A stretch of DNA of 8,091 nt from an uncultured Alphaproteobacteria bacterium (lineage in GTDB: Bacteria > Pseudomonadota > Alphaproteobacteria > Reyranellales > Reyranellaceae): the NCBI GenBank assembly GCA_903929895.1, contig CAIYWM010000721.1, positions 1-8,091 of the forward strand, given 5' to 3'. Below are positions 1 through 6,017 of the stretch, piece after piece. The translations under genes were made by a program, and so were the position numbers. The notes under the pieces are model-generated. The model ran no database searches. It worked only from the letters and a program-made list of their open reading frames with translations, and was not told where the DNA came from. Numbering within the stretch: the stretch's first letter is position 1; every line of letters begins with the position of its first letter.

Positions 1-77
1 ACCGGCACGATCAGGAAGACGCCGAGGAAGAGGGCGATGGCGAGCGCCAACGCGACCTGCCCGGGGGAGCGACTCAT
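1..77 (-). CDS. ABC transporter permease, N-terminal fragment (partial)
   Basis: The reverse strand opens with ATG at 77 and stays open to the window edge for 25 full codons. The translation begins MSRSPGQVALALAIALFLGV and continues with a hydrophobic FLIVP stretch. A short polar head followed by about 18 apolar residues is what the first transmembrane helix of an inner-membrane permease looks like. It lies downstream of, and on the same strand as, a periplasmic solute-binding protein gene, the usual order in an ABC importer operon, so a permease is the best guess. Too little is present to see the EAA loop that would prove it. The start codon is preceded by GGGGAGG with a 3-base gap, and that purine run is the outer end of the inverted repeat between the two genes. 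An unrelated membrane protein remains possible. Confidence 0.55.
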   Translation of the reverse strand, partial: MSRSPGQVALALAIALFLGVFLIVP

Positions 78-79
78 AC

Positions 80-206
80 GCCTCCCCATTCAAATGGGGA
101 GGTGCCCCTGCAATCAGGGGCGGAGGGGTCAAAAGTCGTGACCCCGGCCGCGATGACCCCTCCGCCCGCGCAAGACGCGGGCACCTCCCCATTTGAATGG
201 GGAGGC
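80..206. repeat. Nested inverted repeat, REP/MITE-like element
   Basis: Arms 80-130 and 155-206 are near-perfect reverse complements around a 24-base centre. Each arm has an outer 22-base near-palindrome (81-102 and 184-205, exact reverse complements of each other, core CCTCCCCATT/AATGGGGAGG). Each also has an inner hairpin: GCCCCTG-CAAT-CAGGGGC at 104-121 and GCCCGCG-CAAGA-CGCGGGC at 164-182. A 10-base arm follows at 121-130, pairing with 155-164 (CGGAGGGGTC/GACCCCTCCG). The only real differences between arms are in the inner stems and loops, and the stem changes preserve pairing. A further GACCCC at 140-145 offers an alternative partner for GGGGTC at 125-130. There is no ORF inside and no T-run, so it is not a classic terminator. 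Similar CTCCCC...GGGGAGGTG units are common dispersed repeats in alphaproteobacteria (from memory). It sits between two genes of one transport operon. Confidence 0.85.
81..87 (-). promoter_or_regulatory. Shine-Dalgarno of the permease gene, formed by the repeat end
   Basis: On the minus strand, GGGGAGG is followed by CGT and then the ATG at 77. It is the only purine-rich stretch near that start, and it is also the last strand of the repeat's outer hairpin (81-90 paired with 93-102). The 3-base spacing is short but usable. If the hairpin folds in the mRNA it would cover this site, so permease translation could be lowered relative to the binding protein. This is inferred from sequence only. Confidence 0.4.
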
Positions 207-225
207 AGGGAATAGGAGCTCCGCA

Positions 226-1551
226 CTAGCGCGCCAGCTTCAGCGCCTCGTCGGCCTTGGCCTTGGCTGCGGTGTACTTTTCCTTGGCAAAGGCCGCCCA
301 CTGCTGCTCCAGCTCAGCCTGGCGCGAAGACTTTTCCTTAGCCCCGGTGAAGGCGGCCTTGATCTCGGGCGAGGCCGCCTGCGCCGCGGTGATCGGCATG
401 GCGGCGATCAGGTCGCGCGCCTCCTTGGCGAGCGCGCGGGCCTGGGCATTGTCCTTCTTCTTCAGCGCCGCATCGACCTCGTGCAGCACCTTCGTGACCG
501 CCTTCAGCGGCTCCAGCTGGAAGGTGATGAGCTGGTCGAACAGCGTGTCGACGGCGGCGGTGCGGCTTTCCGACAGTTCGGCGTTGAAGGTCAGCAGGCC
601 CTGCAGGTTCTTGTCCTTGAAGGGGTTCGGATAGTCGGCCGGAGCCTTGGCATAGGTCTCCGGGCGCACCGGCAGGCGACGGATCGTCGGTTCGAGCAGG
701 ACTTCCTGGCCGGCGGGTGACAGCAGGAACTCGATGAAGGCCTCGGCGCCCGCCTTGTTCGGGGCGTTGGCGACGACGCCGACATTGGCCGGCACCAGGG
801 TCGTCACCGACGGGTACACGAACTTCACGGGGAAGCCGGCGCCCTGCGAGGAGAAGGCGAAGAAGTCGATCACGATGCCGTAGCCGACCTGGCCCGAGTT
901 CACGGCCTCCGGCACGCCGAACGACCGGTCCGTCACCGTGCGCAGATTTCCGGCGATCTCCTTGGTCGTGCGCCAGCCCTTGTCCCAGCCTTCGCCCTGC
1001 AGGATCGTCTCGATCGTGAGGTGCGTCGTGCCCGAGCGCGAGGGCGCCGAGATCGACACGTGATCGAAATAGGGCGCCTGGGCGAGGTCCTGCCACTCCT
1101 TGGGCGTCGGCAGCTTGTTGGCCTTCACGTAGCGCTCGTTCCACATGATGCCGTAGCCCGAGGCCGCGAAGCCGGAATAGAAGCCGTCCTTGTCGTTGAC
1201 CGGATAGGAGCCGACCTTCTCGGCGATGCCGGTGGCCTTGGGCTTGTAGGGGCTCAGCAGCTTCTTGGCCTTCAGCACCTCGAAGGCGTCGGGCGCGGAG
1301 GCCCAGAAGAGATCGACCTGGTTGTTACCCTTGGTCTCCTCAATGAACTTCACGCCGGCATTGGTGTTGCGGTTCTGCACTTCCAGCGTGGCGCCCGGCA
1401 CGGCCTTCTCGAAGGCCTTCTTGATCGGGTCGGTGACGTCCTTGGAGAAGGAGGTGACGACCGTCACCTTGCCGGTCTGCGCGAAGCCGGCACTAGAAGC
1501 GAGCACGACGCCCAGGGCGGAGCCGAGGGCAAGGGCGGAGCGGCGGAACAT
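226..1551 (-). CDS. ABC transporter periplasmic substrate-binding protein, FbpA/PgtC-like (COG1840 type)
   Basis: This is a 441-residue periplasmic binding protein of the family-1 extracellular solute-binding type. An N-terminal Sec signal (MFRRSALALG, then an apolar core) ends near GFA/QT at residue 24, followed by the usual first strand KVTVVTSFSKD. The mature part shows the family's typical blocks: NAGVKFIEE, VDLFWASAPDAFEVL, YGIMWNERYVK, ISAPSRSGTTHL, GYGIVIDFFA and FIEFLLSPAGQEVLLEP. No cysteine is visible, so it is not a lipoprotein. Ordinary FbpA-like proteins have about 320-340 residues. This one carries an extra, probably helical Ala/Lys/Glu-rich tail over roughly residues 330-441. 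The PgtC phosphoglycerate-sensing proteins are also longer, so the ligand may be an organic phosphate or another anion rather than iron; the sequence does not decide this. The start is supported by AGGAGAG (1559-1565) with a 7-base spacer. The gene lies 25 bases after uvrD and 148 bases before the presumed permease. Confidence 0.85.
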   Translation of the reverse strand: MFRRSALALGSALGVVLASSAGFAQTGKVTVVTSFSKDVTDPIKKAFEKAVPGATLEVQNRNTNAGVKFIEETKGNNQVDLFWASAPDAFEVLKAKKLLSPYKPKATGIAEKVGSYPVNDKDGFYSGFAASGYGIMWNERYVKANKLPTPKEWQDLAQAPYFDHVSISAPSRSGTTHLTIETILQGEGWDKGWRTTKEIAGNLRTVTDRSFGVPEAVNSGQVGYGIVIDFFAFSSQGAGFPVKFVYPSVTTLVPANVGVVANAPNKAGAEAFIEFLLSPAGQEVLLEPTIRRLPVRPETYAKAPADYPNPFKDKNLQGLLTFNAELSESRTAAVDTLFDQLITFQLEPLKAVTKVLHEVDAALKKKDNAQARALAKEARDLIAAMPITAAQAASPEIKAAFTGAKEKSSRQAELEQQWAAFAKEKYTAAKAKADEALKLAR

Positions 1552-1576
1552 GGGGTTTCTCTCCTGTGAGTCCTGG

Positions 1577-3868
1577 TCAGGCGGCTTCGATGAAACTGTC
1601 GAGCACCTTCTTGGGGCCGGCTTTCTCGAATTCTATGTCGAGTTTGTTACCGTCCACGGCGACGATGAGGCCGTAGCCGAACTTCTGGTGGAAAACCCGC
1701 TGGCCGATGCTGAGATCGACCCTGTCGCCCTCGGTCGCGCGGCGATCGTCAGCTGTCTCGTCGCGATAGCGGCCGCGGCGGCCGGGAACGCCCAGGCTTT
1801 CGTATTCGAAGCCGCTGGCCTTGTCGCGCATCCCGCCATGGTGGCCGGCGGAATAGGTTGCGTAGAGGCCGGCGTCGCTGCTCTGGGCCAGCTGGGCGGG
1901 CGGTAGTTCGCGCAGGAAGCGCGACGGGATGGCGGCCTGCCACTGGTTGAACACGCGACGATTGGCGGCGAAGGAGACATAGGCCCGCTTGCGCGCCCGG
2001 GTCAGGCCGACATAGGCCAGCCGGCGCTCCTCCTCGAGACCGGCCATGCCCTTGTCGTCGAGCGCCCGCTGGTTGGGGAACAGGCCTTCCTCCCAGCCCG
2101 GCAGGAACACCGTGTCGAATTCGAGCCCCTTGGCGGCGTGCAGGGTCATCACGCTCACCATGTCGGTGTCGTCGCGCGAGGCCATGTCGGTAAGCAGCGC
2201 CACGTGCTCCATGAACGCCGGCAGCGAATCGAACTCCTGCAGCGCGTTGACGAGCTCCTTCAGGTTCTCGATCCGGCCCTCGGCCTCGGGTGAACGGTCG
2301 AGGCGCAGCATGTCGGTGTAGCCCGACTCGTCGAGGATGGTTTCGACCACCTCGACATGGCTCATGCCGTCGAGCATCGCCCGCCAGCGCTCGAAGTTGC
2401 GGATCAGGTCGCCCAGCGACTTGCGTGGGCGGGCCTTCAGCTCGTCGGTCTCGAGCGCGCGCCGCGTCGCCTCGAACAGCGAGATCTTCTGCGTGCGCTG
2501 GATCAGTCGCAGCGTGCGCAGCGCCGATTCGCCCAGGCCCCGGCGCGGGGTGTTGTAGATGCGCTCGAAGGCGAGGTCGTCGTCGTGCTGAATGGTGACG
2601 CGGCAATAGGCCAGCGCGTCGCGGATCTCCTGGCGCTCGTAGAAGCGCGGGCCGCCGATCACGCGATAGGGCAGACCCATCGTGATGAAGCGTTCCTCGA
2701 ACTCGCGGGTCTGGAAGCCGGCGCGGACGAGAATGGCGATCTGCGCGAGCTTGTGCTTGTCGCGCTGCAGCGCCTCGATCTCCTCGCCGATGGTGCGCGC
2801 TTCCTCGTCGCCGTCCCAGACGCCGCGCAGCGAGATGCGCTCGCCCTCCTTGGTGTCGGTCCACAGCGTCTTCCCGAGCCTCCCCTCGTTATGGGAGATC
2901 AGGTGGGAGGCGGCGGCCAGGATGTGCGGCGTCGAGCGGTAGTTGCGCTCCAGCCTCACGATGGTGGCGCCTGGGAAATCCTTCTCGAAGCGCAGGATGT
3001 TGCCGACCTCGGCGCCTCGCCAGCCGTAGATCGACTGGTCGTCGTCGCCGACGCAGCAGACGTCCTGCGTGCCCTGCGCCAGCAGGCGCAGCCAGAGATA
3101 CTGCGCGACGTTGGTATCCTGATACTCGTCGACCAGTATGTGGCGGAAGCGGCGGTGGTAGACCGCCAGGATGTCGGGGTGCTTCTGCCACAGGGTCACG
3201 CAGTGCATCACCAGGTCGCCGAAGTCGACGGCGTTCACCTCGCCGAGGCGCTCCTGGTACTGGCGGTAGATGTCGGCGGCCTTGCCATTGGCGAACTCGC
3301 CGGCGTCGTCGCCCGACACCTTCTCGGGCGTCAGCGCGCGATCCTTCCAGCGCTGGATGATCCCGGACAGGATGCGCGCCGGCCACTTCTTGTCGTCGAT
3401 CCCCTCGGCCTGCAGCAACTGCTTGATCAGACGCGTCTGGTCGTCGGTATCGAGGATCGTGAAGTTGCTCTTGAGGCCGATCAGCTCGGCATGGCGGCGA
3501 AGCACGCGCACGCCGATCGCGTGGAAGGTCCCGAGCCACATCCCGTCGGCCGCGCCGCCGATCAGGCTCGCCACGCGGTCCAGCATTTCGCGGGCCGCCT
3601 TGTTGGTGAAGGTGACCGCCAGGATCTGCGATGTCCGGGCCTGGCCGGTGAGCAGCAGATGGGCGATGCGGGTGGTGAGCACCCGGGTCTTGCCGGTGCC
3701 GGCGCCGGCCAGGACCAGAAGCGGCCCGCCGGCATGGGTGACGGCCTGGCGCTGCTCGTCGTTCAGCCCTTCGAGATGGGCCGTGGGCGCGAGGGCACGC
3801 CTCGCCGGGACCGGGTCGGCCGGAGCGGGGTCATCGGTGATTTCGAACGGATCGGCGGGAGGCGCCAT
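1577..3868 (-). CDS. uvrD: ATP-dependent 3'-5' DNA helicase UvrD/PcrA
   Basis: A superfamily 1A helicase of 763 residues, acting in nucleotide-excision and mismatch repair and in clearing proteins from DNA. All family motifs are visible in order: Q-motif LNDEQRQAV (35-43), Walker A AGAGTGKT (54-61), motif Ia TFTNKAAREM (86-95), GTFHAIGVRVLRRH (113-126), motif II VDEYQDTN (246-253), motif III GDDDQSIYGWRGA (274-286), motif IV LERNYRST (306-313), motif V TLHAAKGLEF (about 574-583) and motif VI RRLAYVGLTRARKR (about 613-626). The last 50 residues (GQRVFHQKFGYGLIVAVDGN) form the Tudor-like tail of PcrA/UvrD that contacts RNA polymerase in studied homologues. The protein is slightly longer than E. 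coli UvrD (720), mainly through an acidic, proline-rich N-terminus of about 30 residues. It appears complete. There is no Shine-Dalgarno before the ATG, but a CTATAT box lies 8 bases upstream, which hints at a leaderless transcript. The solute-binding gene follows after 25 bases and may be co-transcribed. Confidence 0.96.
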   Translation of the reverse strand: MAPPADPFEITDDPAPADPVPARRALAPTAHLEGLNDEQRQAVTHAGGPLLVLAGAGTGKTRVLTTRIAHLLLTGQARTSQILAVTFTNKAAREMLDRVASLIGGAADGMWLGTFHAIGVRVLRRHAELIGLKSNFTILDTDDQTRLIKQLLQAEGIDDKKWPARILSGIIQRWKDRALTPEKVSGDDAGEFANGKAADIYRQYQERLGEVNAVDFGDLVMHCVTLWQKHPDILAVYHRRFRHILVDEYQDTNVAQYLWLRLLAQGTQDVCCVGDDDQSIYGWRGAEVGNILRFEKDFPGATIVRLERNYRSTPHILAAASHLISHNEGRLGKTLWTDTKEGERISLRGVWDGDEEARTIGEEIEALQRDKHKLAQIAILVRAGFQTREFEERFITMGLPYRVIGGPRFYERQEIRDALAYCRVTIQHDDDLAFERIYNTPRRGLGESALRTLRLIQRTQKISLFEATRRALETDELKARPRKSLGDLIRNFERWRAMLDGMSHVEVVETILDESGYTDMLRLDRSPEAEGRIENLKELVNALQEFDSLPAFMEHVALLTDMASRDDTDMVSVMTLHAAKGLEFDTVFLPGWEEGLFPNQRALDDKGMAGLEEERRLAYVGLTRARKRAYVSFAANRRVFNQWQAAIPSRFLRELPPAQLAQSSDAGLYATYSAGHHGGMRDKASGFEYESLGVPGRRGRYRDETADDRRATEGDRVDLSIGQRVFHQKFGYGLIVAVDGNKLDIEFEKAGPKKVLDSFIEAA

Positions 3869-3949
3869 GAACCGTCATATAGCAATCGCGACGGCGGACG
3901 CCTATCTTCGAGACTGTGGACGCGCGTGGGGCGCGGCGGAGGTGAGCGG
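3869..3949. promoter_or_regulatory. Divergent promoter region between uvrD and the HtrA-like gene
   Basis: These 81 bases separate two divergent starts, so both promoters should lie here or run into the genes. On the minus strand, CTATAT (3877-3882) resembles the alphaproteobacterial -10 box and would start transcription within a few bases of the uvrD ATG; no good -35 is seen. On the plus strand, TATCTT (3903-3908) matches the -10 consensus at 4 of 6 positions, with only a weak TAGCAA (3880-3885) at 17 bases. A strong ribosome binding site GGAGGTGA (3938-3945) precedes the ATG at 3950. The box assignments are tentative. Confidence 0.35.
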
Positions 3950-4969
3950 ATGGCCCGAGGGTTGAACGGTTCCGCAAACGGGTCGGGCCATTGGCCTCCC
4001 CCCGGCGACGAGGGCGTGGTCGCCCGCACCCCCGGCGGCGGCTCCAGTTTGCCCCCTCCCGTCGCGGCGGCGCTGCCCGCCGTGGTCGGCGTCAGGACCA
4101 CCATTCCCGAAAGCCGCCGCTCGGCCCAGACTTTGGGCACGGAGCGTGAAGGTCACGGCATCCTGGTCGACGACGAGGGCCTCGTCCTCACCATCGGCTA
4201 TCTCATCATGGAAGCCGACACCGTCACGATCACCGACATCGAGGGCAACGAGACGGCCGCCCGCATCGTCGGCTACGACTATGAAAGCGGCTTCGGGCTG
4301 GTGCGGACCGAGAGCCCGGTCCCGTTGAAGCCGATGGTGTTCGGCGACTCCGATTCCCTCGCCTTGCGCGGCGAGGCCTATGTTGCAGGCGTCGGCGGCG
4401 AGAAGGCGGCGCTCAAGGTCAAGGTCGCCGGCCGGCGCGAGTTCGCCGGCTACTGGGAGTATCTGCTCGACAGCGCCATCTTCACGGTGCCGGCCTATCC
4501 GCTGTGGGGCGGCTCGGCCCTGATCGGCCAGAACGGCGAACTACTCGGCGTCGGCTCGCTGCTGGTGCAGGAGGCGCTGGGCCCGGGATCGCCGGCGTTC
4601 CCCGGCAATATGTACGTGCCGATCAACCGGCTGAAGCCGATCTTCGGCGAGCTGGTCTCCACCGGCCGCCTGTCGACGCCGCCGCGCCCGTGGCTCGGTA
4701 TCTACACGGTCGAACATATGGGCCAGCTCGTGGTCGGCGGCATTTCCGACGGCGGGCCCGCCGATCGAGCGGGCCTGCAGCGCGGCGACATCCTCCACGC
4801 GCTGAACGACGAGGTGCTCGACGATGTGGCCGACTTCTATCGCAAGCTCTGGGCGATCGGCCCGGCGGGCTCCGTGGTGAAGCTCCGGATGGAGCGCGAG
4901 GGCGATGCGTTCGACGTCACCATCCGTACCGGCGATCGCGCTACCTATCACAAGTACGGCGCCGACTGA
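3950..4969 (+). CDS. HtrA/DegP-like PDZ protein with degenerate catalytic triad (probable pseudoprotease)
   Basis: A 339-residue protein with the S1C (HtrA) layout: a trypsin-like domain at about 40-235 and one C-terminal PDZ domain at about 246-335 (RPWLGIYTVEHMGQLVVGGI, GPADRAGLQRGDILHALND). Recognisable HtrA blocks are GHGILVDDEGLVLT, VFGDSDSLALRGEAYVAGVG and MYVPINRLKPIFGEL. By motif alignment the three catalytic positions are changed. The His of LTNxH is Tyr84 (LTIGY). The Asp of the DxxTDLALL block is Gly114 (DYESGFGLV). The Ser of NPGNSGGPL is Gly187 (YPLWGGSAL). Proteolysis is therefore unlikely, and a binding or scaffold role is inferred. The N-terminus is rich in Gly and Pro with no signal peptide or membrane helix, unlike periplasmic DegP. 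The start at 3950 follows GGAGGTGA (3938-3945). An in-frame GTG at 3926 lies upstream of that site and adds no signal sequence. It has the same length class as DegS/HtrA proteins with one PDZ. Confidence 0.8.
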   Translation: MARGLNGSANGSGHWPPPGDEGVVARTPGGGSSLPPPVAAALPAVVGVRTTIPESRRSAQTLGTEREGHGILVDDEGLVLTIGYLIMEADTVTITDIEGNETAARIVGYDYESGFGLVRTESPVPLKPMVFGDSDSLALRGEAYVAGVGGEKAALKVKVAGRREFAGYWEYLLDSAIFTVPAYPLWGGSALIGQNGELLGVGSLLVQEALGPGSPAFPGNMYVPINRLKPIFGELVSTGRLSTPPRPWLGIYTVEHMGQLVVGGISDGGPADRAGLQRGDILHALNDEVLDDVADFYRKLWAIGPAGSVVKLRMEREGDAFDVTIRTGDRATYHKYGAD

Positions 4970-4991
4970 TCCGCCTGTGAATAGCTGCGCT

Positions 4992-5021
4992 TTGACTCGG
5001 GCGCCGCACGTTGCATAGGTT
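4992..5021 (+). promoter_or_regulatory. Putative sigma-70-type promoter of the catabolic operon
   Basis: TTGACT (4992-4997) matches the -35 consensus at 5 of 6 positions. At spacings of 16 to 18 bases lie weak -10 candidates within CATAGGTT (5014-5021). The pair sits in the 81-base gap between the HtrA-like gene and the MBL gene, with about 30 bases left before the ATG at 5051, a normal leader length. No terminator hairpin for the preceding gene is visible in the gap, so read-through is also possible. Confidence 0.4.
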
Positions 5022-5050
5022 CGCGTCGAGCGACAACCGGGGAGACATCG

Positions 5051-6007
5051 ATGGCCAGGGCATTCGCCTCGCAGGCGGATATGACGGACAAGAAGATCAC
5101 CTTTAGCCGTCTATCCGAGCACGCCTATGCCTTCACCGCCGAGGGCGACCCCAATACCGGCATCGTGATCGGCGACGACGCGGTCATGGTGATCGACACG
5201 CAGGCGACGCCGAAGATGGCGGAGCAGGTGATCGAGCGGATCCGCACCGTCACTGACAAGCCGATCAAGTACGTGGTGCTGTCGCACTATCACGCCGTGC
5301 GCGTGCTGGGCGCCAGCGGCTTTGCACCCGAGCACATCATCTGCAGCGAAGCGACGCGCGACATGATCGTCGAGCGCGGCGCGCAGGACTACAAGTCCGA
5401 GCTGCAGCGCTTCCCGCGCCTGTTCCAGGCGGCGGAGACCATTCCTGGACTGACCTGGCCCACCATCACCTTCGCGGACCGCATGACCCTGTGGCTGGGC
5501 AAGCTGCAGGTCGACATCATCCATGCCGGCCGCGGCCATACCAAGGGCGATACGATCGTCTGGCTGCCCGAGGAGCGCACCCTGTTCAGCGGCGACCTCG
5601 TCGAGTATGGCGCCACGCCCTATTGCGGCGACGCGCACTACAAGGACTGGCCGGAGACCCTGCAGAAGCTTCGCGACCTCAAGGCCGAGGCGCTGGTGCC
5701 GGGCCGCGGCGACGCGCTGATCGGAGAGGGCGCCGTCGAGGAAGGCATCGCCGGAACCCAGGCGTTCCTGAGCGACCTGTACAAGGTCGTGGAGAAGAGC
5801 GCCGAAGCGGGCGACTCGCTGAAGGTGGCCTACGACAAGGCGATGGCGGCGCTGCAGCCGCGTTACGGCAACTGGGTCATCTTCGAGCATTGCATGCCGT
5901 TCGACGTCAGCCGCGCCTACGACGAGGCCAAGGGACTCGACCATCCGCGCATCTGGACCGCCGAGCGCGACATCGAGATGTGGGCGGCGCTCGAAAAGGG
6001 CGCCTGA
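5051..6007 (+). CDS. MBL-fold metallo-hydrolase-like protein with altered HxHxDH motif
   Basis: A 318-residue protein of the metallo-beta-lactamase fold (COG0491-like). The fold's landmarks are present: an N-terminal strand pair with NTGIVIGDDAVMVIDTQAT (35-53), the metal-loop segment VVLSHYHAVRVLGAS (75-89), IIHAGRGHTKGD with His163, LFSGDLVEYG with Asp182, and FEHCMP with His280. In hydrolases the loop reads HxHxDH. Here it is H79-Y-H81-A-V83-R84, so the Asp and last His, ligands of the second metal, are Val and Arg. The first site (H79, H81, H163) is kept, so a one-metal enzyme or a different chemistry is plausible. The ATG at 5051 follows GGGGAGA (5039-5045). A second ATG at 5081 (MTDKKITFSR) has AGGCGG just before it and may be the true start, 10 residues shorter. 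The monooxygenase gene follows after 10 bases, which suggests hydrolysis of an ester, lactone or thioester in the same pathway. Confidence 0.85.
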   Translation: MARAFASQADMTDKKITFSRLSEHAYAFTAEGDPNTGIVIGDDAVMVIDTQATPKMAEQVIERIRTVTDKPIKYVVLSHYHAVRVLGASGFAPEHIICSEATRDMIVERGAQDYKSELQRFPRLFQAAETIPGLTWPTITFADRMTLWLGKLQVDIIHAGRGHTKGDTIVWLPEERTLFSGDLVEYGATPYCGDAHYKDWPETLQKLRDLKAEALVPGRGDALIGEGAVEEGIAGTQAFLSDLYKVVEKSAEAGDSLKVAYDKAMAALQPRYGNWVIFEHCMPFDVSRAYDEAKGLDHPRIWTAERDIEMWAALEKGA

Positions 6008-6017
6008 CGCGACTCCC

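Noticed and set aside
80..206. Inverted repeat as a rho-independent terminator after the solute-binding gene
   Set aside because: The hairpins are strong, but there is no T-run on either side and the downstream gene starts 3 bases beyond the element. A dispersed repeat explains the nested, covarying structure better. Partial attenuation cannot be excluded.
80..206. CRISPR-like repeat pair (two 22-base copies about 80 bases apart)
   Set aside because: The copies are in inverted, not direct, orientation, there are only two, and the space between them is itself part of the palindrome.
226..1551. Assigning the transporter specifically to iron(III) or 2-aminoethylphosphonate
   Set aside because: The family covers several ligands, and no diagnostic ligand residues (such as the paired tyrosines of ferric-binding proteins) could be placed with confidence.
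2357..3949. Very long plus-strand open frame that runs antisense through uvrD and continues into the HtrA-like gene
   Set aside because: It is a GC-rich shadow of uvrD. Its low-complexity translation has no family motifs, and the real gene in that frame begins at 3950 with its own ribosome binding site.
4970..5050. Terminator for the HtrA-like gene in the gap before the MBL gene
   Set aside because: No stable stem followed by a T-run could be found on the plus strand; only a promoter-like TTGACT with weak -10 candidates is present.
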